From Fulvivirga aurantia (GTDB lineage: Bacteria; Bacteroidota; Bacteroidia; Cytophagales; Cyclobacteriaceae), in the NCBI RefSeq assembly GCF_009711475.1, contig NZ_SMMD01000867.1, positions 1 through 12,276 on the forward strand: 12,276 bases of DNA, written 5' to 3'. The notes beneath the pieces are model-generated. The model was not told the origin of the DNA and made no database searches. It worked only from the letters and a program-made list of their open reading frames with translations. Below are positions 1 to 4,854 of the stretch, one piece after another; position 1 is the first letter of the stretch; each line of letters begins with the position of its first letter. Made by a program: the position numbers and the translations under genes.

Positions 1-1
1 A

Positions 2-1282
2 TGCGCTAAAAAAGGATTAAAAACAGCTGTCACCGACTCACGACCTTATGGGGGTACCTGTGCCCTTCGTGGTTGTGATCCTAAGAAAATTCTGGTGGGA
101 GCGGCTGAAATCATTGATCGAGCCGATAAAATGAGCGAAATAGGTATCTCCGGGGATATTTCGATCAATTGGGAAGACTTAATGGCTTATAAAAACGACT
201 TTGTTTCTAAAATGCCCAAAGGCGTTGAGAAAGGATATGAAAAGACAGGTGTGGAGATGTACCATGGAGCAGCCAGCTTCGAGTCAGAAAACATTGTCCG
301 CATTGGGAATGATCTACTGGAAGGTGGTAAAATCGTGATTGCCACAGGTGCCAGACCAGTGAGGCTTGGTATTACCGGTGGAGATTTACCGATTGACAGT
401 ACCAATTTTCTAAACCTGGAAAAGCTTCCTAACCATATCACTTTTATCGGTGGCGGCTATATTGCGATGGAGTTTGCCCACCTGGCTGTTCGGGCGGGCA
501 GTAAGATTACTATCTTCCATCGTGGTGATCGTCCATTGGAAAATTTTGATGAGGATATCGTAGAACATCTTGTCAAGGCCACCAAAGAATTAGGTATTGA
601 TTTACATCTTGAAACCGAAGTAATAGGCATTGAAGAAGATGACGATCAATTCAAAGTCATCACCAAATCTCCGAATAGCACAGAGACATATAAGACCAAT
701 CTTGTGGTAAATGCTGCTGGAAGAGTTCCTGAACTAGATGGATTGAATCTTGAAAAGGCCAACGTCAATTACAGTAAAAAGGGAATTGAAGTGAATGAAT
801 ACCTCCAAAGTGAGAGTAACCCTGCAGTTTATGCAGCAGGTGATGCAGCTGATAGCAATGGGCTAAACCTCACGCCTGTAGCCGTAATGGAAGGTCATGC
901 TGTGGCGGCCAATATCATTCGGGGCAATAGCAAAAAACCAGATTACTCCGAAATGCCAAGTGCAGTATTCACCTTACCTACACTGGCTGCTGTGGGTATG
1001 ACTGAAGAGCAAGCGAAAGGGTCAGGGAAAGAACATCAGGTGAAAAGTGCTTCTGCCTCCAACTGGTATAATGCCAAACGGATTAATGAATCCACTTATG
1101 CCTACAAAGTGATTTCGGATAAAGATGGCCACATTTTAGGCGCTCATATCATCGGCCCTCATGCGGAAGAAATGATCAACCTTTTTGCGATGGCTATTCG
1201 GGCTAAACTAAAAGTTGCCGATATAAGGAACATGGTCTATTCCTATCCCTCTATGGGGTCGGATATCGGGTCTATGGTTTAA
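2..1282 (+). CDS. Flavoprotein disulfide reductase (mercuric/glutathione reductase-like), 5' partial
   Basis: This is a class I pyridine nucleotide-disulfide oxidoreductase that uses FAD and NAD(P)H to reduce a disulfide or metal-thiolate substrate in the cytosol. The frame is open to the left edge, so the GTG at 95 is not the start; 426 residues are visible. Translation from base 2 gives the redox motif GGTCALRGCDPKK, with the two active cysteines at 59-61 and 74-76. The FAD-binding GxGxxG strand should lie about 20 residues further left, off the window. A second nucleotide-binding motif, GGGYIAME, is near 450-475, and the FAD-contacting YAAGDAA near 830-850. The C-terminal dimerisation domain ends in YSYPSMGSDI, where the usual catalytic His of HPTxxE is replaced by Tyr-Pro. 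The Cys pair that ends MerA is absent. An N-terminal HMA domain cannot be excluded. The family call is secure; the substrate (Hg(II), Cu-thiolate, a low-molecular-weight disulfide or the nearby thioredoxin-like protein) is unknown. Confidence 0.9.
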   Translation, partial: CAKKGLKTAVTDSRPYGGTCALRGCDPKKILVGAAEIIDRADKMSEIGISGDISINWEDLMAYKNDFVSKMPKGVEKGYEKTGVEMYHGAASFESENIVRIGNDLLEGGKIVIATGARPVRLGITGGDLPIDSTNFLNLEKLPNHITFIGGGYIAMEFAHLAVRAGSKITIFHRGDRPLENFDEDIVEHLVKATKELGIDLHLETEVIGIEEDDDQFKVITKSPNSTETYKTNLVVNAAGRVPELDGLNLEKANVNYSKKGIEVNEYLQSESNPAVYAAGDAADSNGLNLTPVAVMEGHAVAANIIRGNSKKPDYSEMPSAVFTLPTLAAVGMTEEQAKGSGKEHQVKSASASNWYNAKRINESTYAYKVISDKDGHILGAHIIGPHAEEMINLFAMAIRAKLKVADIRNMVYSYPSMGSDIGSMV

Positions 1283-1310
1283 GTGAAATTAAAAAAACAT
1301 TATCAATTCG

Positions 1311-1343
1311 TTGTTCACCACCCCGTGAAGAAACGTAGCTTTA
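1311..1343 (+). promoter_or_regulatory. Candidate promoter/operator ahead of the CsoR-like gene
   Basis: TTG at 1311-1313 and TAGCTTTA at 1336-1343 (7 of 8 matches to the Bacteroidota -7 box TAnnTTTG) are separated by 22 bases. Between them is ACCACCCC (1317-1324), inside a small dyad TTCAC (1314-1318) / GTGAA (1325-1329). The same three elements recur at identical spacing at 1854-1886. The start site would fall near 1349, giving a very short leader before the ATG at 1361. C-tracts within a dyad are typical of CsoR/RcnR operators, so autoregulation is inferred. Confidence 0.45.
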
Positions 1344-1360
1344 ATGAAATGTGAAAAAAT

Positions 1361-1732
1361 ATGATACCCAAAGACCTAACAAAAGATATAAAGACACGCT
1401 TGCAGAGCATCAAAGGCCAGGTGGATGGCTTGATAAAAATGCTGGATGAAGGAAAAGATCCGGAAAAAATTTTACTACAGTTCAAAGCAGCACAAAAAGG
1501 GTTGGACAAAGCCCATTATTTATTATTGGATGAAGCTTACCGGAAAGCTCTTGCCATTAAGATTTCAGAAACCGTTGAAGCCTGCCCAGGAAATTGCGGT
1601 AATGAAGATCGTATAGAATTTATCCGCCAGCAGTTTCCCCACCTGGAGTTGGATAGCCTTACTCAAAAAATGAAGGAAATAGCAGAGCTAAAGGAACGAA
1701 TAGGCAATGCAAATGAAAAAAGCGGCTCATAA
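1361..1732 (+). CDS. CsoR/RcnR-family (DUF156) metal-sensing-type repressor, ligand-divergent
   Basis: A 123-residue, all-helical cytosolic DNA-binding regulator of the CsoR/RcnR/FrmR family. The family signature is clear near the N-terminus: RLQSIKGQVDGLIKML (residues 13-28) matches the conserved RLxRIxGQVxGIxxM stretch, followed by the second helix (about 35-72). Aligned by eye to Mycobacterium CsoR, the Cu(I) ligands Cys36, His61 and Cys65 correspond to Pro34, Ala59 and Ala63 here, so the canonical site is missing. The protein instead carries CPGNC (Cys75 and Cys79) between helices 2 and 3 and a longer charged tail. It therefore cannot be a standard copper sensor and also lacks the cysteines expected of CstR. 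It starts 78 bases after the reductase gene with its own candidate promoter and precedes the thioredoxin/Csp/MerT-like operon, which it may control. Family confidence is high; the effector is unknown. Confidence 0.88.
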   Translation: MIPKDLTKDIKTRLQSIKGQVDGLIKMLDEGKDPEKILLQFKAAQKGLDKAHYLLLDEAYRKALAIKISETVEACPGNCGNEDRIEFIRQQFPHLELDSLTQKMKEIAELKERIGNANEKSGS

Positions 1733-1741
1733 GCCGTGTCT
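1729..1741 (+). repeat. Left copy of AGCCGTG-containing short repeat
   Basis: ATAAGCCGTGTCT spans the end of the CsoR-like gene. Its reverse complement occurs with one mismatch at 2226-2238 (AGGCACGGCTTAT), and a direct partial copy (AGCCGTGCCT) lies at 2257-2266, so copies sit on both sides of the thioredoxin-like gene. It also forms a 5-bp hairpin with the preceding CGGCT (1723-1727 pairing with 1732-1736). There is no T-run after it, so it is not an obvious intrinsic terminator. Confidence 0.4.
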
Positions 1742-1853
1742 CTGTATTGCAAGTGTCGGATTTCCACTTAGTATGATCCGGTAAAATCTCCATTTTTCAT
1801 CGTCATTTTTCTTATCTCAAGAAAAATAAATCAAATTTTGTAGTCATCGCCTC

Positions 1854-1886
1854 TTGGCGACCACCCCCTCCCTCAGCTTACCTTTG
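1854..1886 (+). promoter_or_regulatory. Candidate promoter/operator of the thioredoxin-Csp-MerT operon
   Basis: TTG (1854-1856) and TACCTTTG (1879-1886) match the Bacteroidota -33/-7 elements, the latter exactly to TAnnTTTG, with a 22-base spacer. ACCACCCC at 1860-1867 lies at the same offset as in the promoter ahead of the CsoR-like gene. A short hairpin, TCGCC (1847-1851) / GGCGA (1856-1860), overlaps the -33 element. Transcription would start near 1892, leaving a leader of roughly 55 bases before the ATG at 1949. Confidence 0.55.
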
Positions 1887-1937
1887 AATTGTTCTTATCC
1901 GGAAAGAATCTCAAATCATTTTACAGAACAATTCAAA
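1883..1937 (+). repeat. Perfect 13-bp inverted repeat between promoter and start codon
   Basis: TTTGAATTGTTCT (1883-1895) is the exact reverse complement of AGAACAATTCAAA (1925-1937); 29 bases separate the arms. The left arm overlaps the -7 box and predicted start site, and the right arm runs into the Shine-Dalgarno AAGGAGG. It could be a looped operator for a dimeric or tetrameric regulator, or, if transcription begins further upstream, an RNA stem next to the ribosome binding site. Confidence 0.6.
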
Positions 1938-1943
1938 AGGAGG
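1937..1943 (+). promoter_or_regulatory. Strong Shine-Dalgarno AAGGAGG
   Basis: An almost ideal Shine-Dalgarno sequence ends 5 bases before the ATG at 1949. No other start in the window has one this strong, which is normal for Bacteroidota, so it stands out. It decides the start codon in favour of 1949 over the upstream in-frame TTG at 1889. Confidence 0.8.
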
Positions 1944-1948
1944 AAAAT

Positions 1949-2218
1949 ATGAAACGTCAAGTAGAAATATTTACGGCTAATTGCCCAGTTTGTGATCCGG
2001 TGGTCAGTATGGTAAAAGACTTAGCCTGTGATCAATGTGAAATAACAGTCTATGATCTGGTAAAGCAATGTGAGGATAAAACCTGCTTAAGTCAACTGGA
2101 ATCTTACGGGATAAAAAAAGTGCCGGCCATAGCAGTCAATGGCAAATTGCTGGACTGTTGCCAGGATCAGGGTATAACCAAAGAAGAACTGATCAAAGCC
2201 GGTATCGGCCAGGGATAA
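1949..2218 (+). CDS. Cys-rich thioredoxin/glutaredoxin-like protein
   Basis: A small 89-residue cytosolic protein with a thioredoxin-like fold. It begins with a beta strand (KRQVEIFTA), then the redox motif NCPVC (Cys12, Cys15), a helix, and later the cis-proline region KKVPAIAVNGK with Pro59 and a final beta strand. In addition to the CxxC it has three further Cys pairs: Cys27/Cys30 (CDQC), Cys41/Cys46 and the vicinal Cys70-Cys71, eight cysteines in 89 residues. Such density suggests that it can bind or transfer soft metal ions as well as exchange disulfides; this is inference. The start is set by the Shine-Dalgarno at 1937-1943. It opens the operon that continues with the Cys-rich bundle protein 77 bases downstream. 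The upstream flavoprotein reductase is a possible electron donor. It may be annotated elsewhere as thioredoxin family protein. Confidence 0.85.
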   Translation: MKRQVEIFTANCPVCDPVVSMVKDLACDQCEITVYDLVKQCEDKTCLSQLESYGIKKVPAIAVNGKLLDCCQDQGITKEELIKAGIGQG

Positions 2219-2225
2219 AACAATA

Positions 2226-2266
2226 AGGCACGGCTTATTCATAAAATTTTCTCTGTAGCCGTGCCT
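2226..2266 (+). repeat. 10-bp perfect inverted repeat between thioredoxin-like and Csp-like genes
   Basis: AGGCACGGCT (2226-2235) and AGCCGTGCCT (2257-2266) are exact reverse complements around a 21-base A/T-rich loop. As RNA this is a stable GC-rich hairpin. It lies in the 77-base gap inside the operon and is not followed by a T-run, so it may be an intercistronic processing or stability element or partial attenuator. The left arm also matches the reverse complement of 1729-1741. Confidence 0.6.
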
Positions 2267-2295
2267 GCAGGGAAAGCTTTTATACCAACAAAGTT

Positions 2296-2622
2296 ATGAA
2301 ACCATTGAACAACAAAATTCTACAATGTATTGACAATTGCAACGAATGCATAACCGCTGCGCGCATCTGTCTGGACCAGCATATGGGTGAACCCGATATG
2401 AAAAAATGCCATCAGCTTTGTCTGGATTGTATTGCCCTTTGTACCGCCTGTATCCAAATGCTGGCTTCCCAGTCGGATTATGCAAACAGGATTTGCGCCA
2501 TTTGTGCCGATCTGTGTAAAGCTTGTGCAGAAGAGTGCGGCAAATTTGACAGTGAAGTGTGCAAGCAGTGTGCAGAAAAGTGTGAAGCTTGCGCGGAAAG
2601 TTGTGCTAAGATGGCGGCATAA
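2296..2622 (+). CDS. Cytosolic four-helix-bundle copper-binding protein (Csp/DUF326-like)
   Basis: A 108-residue protein with 19 cysteines, at positions 11, 15, 18, 25, 38, 42, 45, 49, 52, 67, 70, 74, 77, 81, 89, 92, 96, 99 and 103. Their spacing of 3 and 4 places them along the inner faces of amphipathic helices. This is the pattern of the Csp copper storage proteins, in which a four-helix bundle is filled with Cu(I)-thiolate sites. His29 and His39 may help at the bundle mouth. There is no signal peptide, so it corresponds to the cytosolic Csp3 type rather than the exported Csp1 type. The role is to buffer or store Cu(I), possibly other soft metals. The next gene starts 1 base after its stop, so the two are almost certainly co-translated or co-transcribed. 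Cysteine content and spacing make the assignment strong. Confidence 0.9.
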   Translation: MKPLNNKILQCIDNCNECITAARICLDQHMGEPDMKKCHQLCLDCIALCTACIQMLASQSDYANRICAICADLCKACAEECGKFDSEVCKQCAEKCEACAESCAKMAA

Positions 2623-2623
2623 T

Positions 2624-3028
2624 ATGAGAGTCTTAAAATCTCTGAAGCAGGATTTCGTAAGCATAGCATCCTTGTTTACTTCGGTATCTACCTTGTTGTG
2701 CTGTGCCTTGCCTTCATTGCTCGTAGCTGTGGGTATGGGGGCCGTTGTAGCTGGGTTGGTATCAGATTTTCCTGCACTGATATGGTTGAGCAAGTATAAG
2801 GAGTGGACATTTCTGGTAGCCGGTATTTTGATCGGTTTCAACTTTTGGCTGTTTTACGGCCGAAAGAGCAACCAGGTATGTGAAATAGACGAATTCGGTA
2901 ATGAAACACCCTGTGATACTGCCGCCCGGTGGAGTAAAATTATTTTATGGATATCCTTTGGGCTTTACGTGCTTGGCTTATTCTCTGCTTACTTGCTGCT
3001 TCCACTTCAACAATTTTTAGGGATTTAG
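2624..3028 (+). CDS. MerT-like inner-membrane metal transport protein (first copy)
   Basis: A 134-residue membrane protein with about four hydrophobic segments: residues about 11-33, 36-55, 61-79 and 104-128. The first carries a vicinal cysteine pair, LLCCALPSLL (Cys26-Cys27), the hallmark of MerT-type mercuric transporters, where the pair accepts metal from periplasmic MerP. A second pair, Cys86 and Cys97, lies in the loop before the last helix, as in MerT. The ATG at 2624 is chosen because it lies 1 base after the stop of the Csp-like gene; the frame stays open further upstream to 2432 but that part overlaps the Csp-like gene in another frame and shows no membrane or family character. Its neighbours suggest metal movement across the inner membrane, towards the cytosolic store or away from it. 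MerT-like rather than MerT proper; the ion is not certain. Confidence 0.75.
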   Translation: MRVLKSLKQDFVSIASLFTSVSTLLCCALPSLLVAVGMGAVVAGLVSDFPALIWLSKYKEWTFLVAGILIGFNFWLFYGRKSNQVCEIDEFGNETPCDTAARWSKIILWISFGLYVLGLFSAYLLLPLQQFLGI

Positions 3029-3037
3029 AAAGTAAAG

Positions 3038-3874
3038 ATGAAACAAACGATAATAATTATAATAGTTGCCATGATGGCACTTTTAAAAACCTACGCTCAA
3101 GGACATGGGCCACTCTACGGACTACAAACGCCAACCTTAGCCAAGGGAGGAGTAGATTTTAATGCTGCTGCCATGAGTCTGGCCACTAAAGATGATCAGT
3201 CTTTCATGCTCAGGTATATTTGGTCTTATGGTGTTACAGAAGACCTACAGTTAAACATCACCACACCGACAATGATCAACCGGCTTTCAGATTCGCCAAG
3301 GACAAGGGGAAACAGCAACATGCCGGCCAATGGAGATATTGAAGCTTCGGTCTGGTATCGGTTTTTTTCCAATGCATTTGGCGTGGGGAAAAGATTTGAA
3401 TCTACAGCAATATTAAGTGTTTCTACACCTACTGAGGATACAAGGGGAGGCATCAACGTAAGCAACTCCATTCATGGAGCGATCTCTACCGGATATGCTT
3501 CCCGAACCTGGTACGCCTGGGTAGGTGGCGGCTATCAGTATTACTTTGAAGAGGCAGATGATCAGTTGGGAGACTTACCCTACGCAAGTTTGGTCATAGG
3601 CTATCGTCCCAACATCTTCATGGGAGACTATCCAAAACCCGACTGGAGGGTATTTGTAGAGTCGCTAGCGGAGTTTCCGGGTGCAAGCATGAATGAAGGC
3701 CAAATTTCCCCTATTGATCAAAGAGGAAAAAAAGTAATGATTGGACCTTCATTTCTTGGTCTTTATGGAGCCTGGGGAATATCCTTCGGGGCATTATTTC
3801 CAGTCTATCAGGATGTCGTGCAAGGCCCTCAAGAGCGATACAGACTCTCAATGAATATAAGTTATTGGTTGTAA
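3038..3874 (+). CDS. Exported outer-membrane beta-barrel protein, putative metal/solute porin
   Basis: A 278-residue protein with a clear signal peptide: a basic start, an Ile-rich core at residues 4-15 and probable cleavage after YAQ (residue 21). The mature part consists of alternating hydrophobic and polar strands rich in Tyr, Trp and Gly (for example AWVGGGYQYYF) and ends in the aromatic C-terminus YRLSMNISYWL typical of outer-membrane barrels. It resembles proteins annotated as transporter or MetA-pathway-of-phenol-degradation (pfam13557) family; that match is from memory and the name says little about function. It sits 9 bases after the first MerT-like gene and 18 bases before the HMA protein gene, within the metal operon. 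A role as the outer-membrane entry or exit route for the metal is therefore inferred. No metal-binding motif is evident. Confidence 0.75.
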   Translation: MKQTIIIIIVAMMALLKTYAQGHGPLYGLQTPTLAKGGVDFNAAAMSLATKDDQSFMLRYIWSYGVTEDLQLNITTPTMINRLSDSPRTRGNSNMPANGDIEASVWYRFFSNAFGVGKRFESTAILSVSTPTEDTRGGINVSNSIHGAISTGYASRTWYAWVGGGYQYYFEEADDQLGDLPYASLVIGYRPNIFMGDYPKPDWRVFVESLAEFPGASMNEGQISPIDQRGKKVMIGPSFLGLYGAWGISFGALFPVYQDVVQGPQERYRLSMNISYWL

Positions 3875-3892
3875 CATTAAATAAACAGAAAT

Positions 3893-4375
3893 ATGAAAAA
3901 GTTAGGAATAATAGTAGTGTTAAGCATTATCAGCTTCTCTACTGCAATGGCTCAGTTGGTCAAAGTAGATCAGGAAGTATTTGGAATGGATTGTGCGCCT
4001 TGCGCCTATGGCCTGGAACGCGGGCTCAAGAAAATGGATGGTTTGCAAAGTGTTAAAGTAAGCCTAAACGATGGCAAAGCATATCTTAAGCTAGCTGCTG
4101 ACAATGATTTGACCTTACAAAAAATTCAGAAAGAAGTTAAGAATAACGGATTTTCAGCTAGAAATGCAGTAGTAACGTTAAATGGTGAATTGGTGAAGAA
4201 GGATAATGAGTGGAGTATAAGCGTAAACGGAGAGACATTCAAAATCAGCTCAGATACTCCTGATGACATACTTGCAAAACTTAAGTCCGGAAGGATTAAG
4301 CTGAAAGGATGGGTAGAAGATAAAGAGGATGATGAGTTAAATAGTAAATGGAATATTAGGATAACCGAAATCTAA
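3893..4375 (+). CDS. Periplasmic MerP-like heavy-metal-associated (HMA) domain protein
   Basis: A 160-residue exported protein. Residues 1-20 form a signal peptide ending in AMA. The HMA domain covers about 23-92 and has the metal-binding motif GMDCAPC (Cys34, Cys37), a variant of GMTCxxC used by MerP, Atx1-like chaperones and P-type ATPases to bind Hg(II) or Cu(I). A C-terminal extension of about 65 residues (95-160), with strand-forming WSISVNGETFKI and a charged DKEDDEL stretch, is longer than in MerP (about 70 residues mature) and has no cysteine. The start codon is the first ATG after the porin-like gene, 18 bases beyond it. Directly upstream of the second MerT-like gene, it probably hands metal to one or both membrane proteins, as MerP does to MerT. 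HMA domain certain; the function of the C-terminal half unknown. Confidence 0.87.
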   Translation: MKKLGIIVVLSIISFSTAMAQLVKVDQEVFGMDCAPCAYGLERGLKKMDGLQSVKVSLNDGKAYLKLAADNDLTLQKIQKEVKNNGFSARNAVVTLNGELVKKDNEWSISVNGETFKISSDTPDDILAKLKSGRIKLKGWVEDKEDDELNSKWNIRITEI

Positions 4376-4391
4376 TAATTTTAAAATATTT

Positions 4392-4724
4392 ATGAAGAAA
4401 AGTGTTTTATTAGGTCTAAGTCTGACTTCTGCGGTAGCCCCCTTCTTTTGTTGCTGGGGGCCGGCTATTGTTGTTGATATTGCCGGTTTTTCGGGCACGG
4501 TTACGTGGTTTTCGTGGCTACACCCGATGAGGCCCTATTTATACACACTGGCCTTTTTATCATTAGGGTTTTCATTTTACCAGGCGTATGGTAATAAAAA
4601 GAACAATCAAAGTTGTGAGAATTGTAAAAAGACAAAAAATAAAAGTATGCTGAGTCAGGTGTTTTTGTGGATAACAACGGTGGTAGTCATATCCCTCTTT
4701 ATCCTTAATAATTCAAATATGTAA
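4392..4724 (+). CDS. MerT-like inner-membrane metal transport protein (second copy)
   Basis: A 110-residue membrane protein of MerT size (about 116). The first hydrophobic segment carries FFCCWGPAI with the vicinal Cys20-Cys21, followed by membrane segments at about 36-64 and 86-105. The loop between the last two holds a CENC pair (Cys75, Cys78), matching the cytosolic cysteine pair of MerT. The stretch LHPMRPYLYTLAFLSLGFSF resembles the corresponding region of MerT (EPYRPIF...LGFAF). It lies 16 bases after the periplasmic HMA protein gene, reproducing the mer order in reverse (P then T). It is closer to classical MerT than the first copy at 2624, and the two differ too much by eye to be a recent duplication. 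Transport of Hg(II) or Cu ions is likely, direction not shown by sequence. Confidence 0.82.
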   Translation: MKKSVLLGLSLTSAVAPFFCCWGPAIVVDIAGFSGTVTWFSWLHPMRPYLYTLAFLSLGFSFYQAYGNKKNNQSCENCKKTKNKSMLSQVFLWITTVVVISLFILNNSNM

Positions 4725-4813
4725 TTTTACAGGGAACAAAATCTTATAACACAAAGTCAAAATTTTGTAAGCGATACAATCAAATGATTCTTCACATTTG
4801 CAGGGATATAAGA

Positions 4814-4827
4814 GATTTGAACAAATC
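4814..4827 (+). promoter_or_regulatory. Palindrome upstream of the RND pump operon, candidate operator
   Basis: GATTTG AA CAAATC is a 6+6 dyad in the 130-base gap between the second MerT-like gene and the HYC_CC_PP gene. It could overlap or follow weak Bacteroidota-type promoter elements: CACATTTG (4793-4800), or TTTG (4816-4819) with TTAATTTG (4841-4848). The second option would place the transcript start almost at the GTG start codon. The ACCACCCC element of the other two promoters is absent, so regulation may differ. Confidence 0.35.
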
Positions 4828-4854
4828 CCAGATTATTCCGTTAATTTGCAATAA

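Noticed and set aside
95..97. GTG as start of the flavoprotein reductase
   Set aside because: The frame is open to the window edge and the CxxxxC redox motif (59-76) lies upstream of this GTG, so the gene is 5' partial.
2..1282. Assignment as merA
   Set aside because: The C-terminal Cys pair needed by MerA is missing and the N-terminus is not visible, so only the broader family is supported.
1283..1354. 23-codon frame starting at GTG 1283 directly after the reductase
   Set aside because: It is too short, overlaps the candidate promoter of the regulator, and has no ribosome binding site or family resemblance.
1723..1740. Intrinsic terminator at the end of the CsoR-like gene
   Set aside because: The stem is only 5 bp and includes the stop codon, and no T-run follows.
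1889..1948. Upstream TTG start for the thioredoxin-like gene (20 extra residues)
   Set aside because: The ATG at 1949 has a strong Shine-Dalgarno and begins the fold directly; the extra residues overlap the inverted repeat and promoter region.
2432..2623. 64-residue N-terminal extension of the first MerT-like protein
   Set aside because: It overlaps the Csp-like gene in another frame and has no membrane or family character; ATG 2624 follows that gene's stop by 1 base.
2320..2841. 173-codon open frame on the minus strand opposite the Csp-like and MerT-like genes
   Set aside because: It is antisense to two well-supported genes, has no recognisable domain, and arises from the codon bias of the + strand genes.
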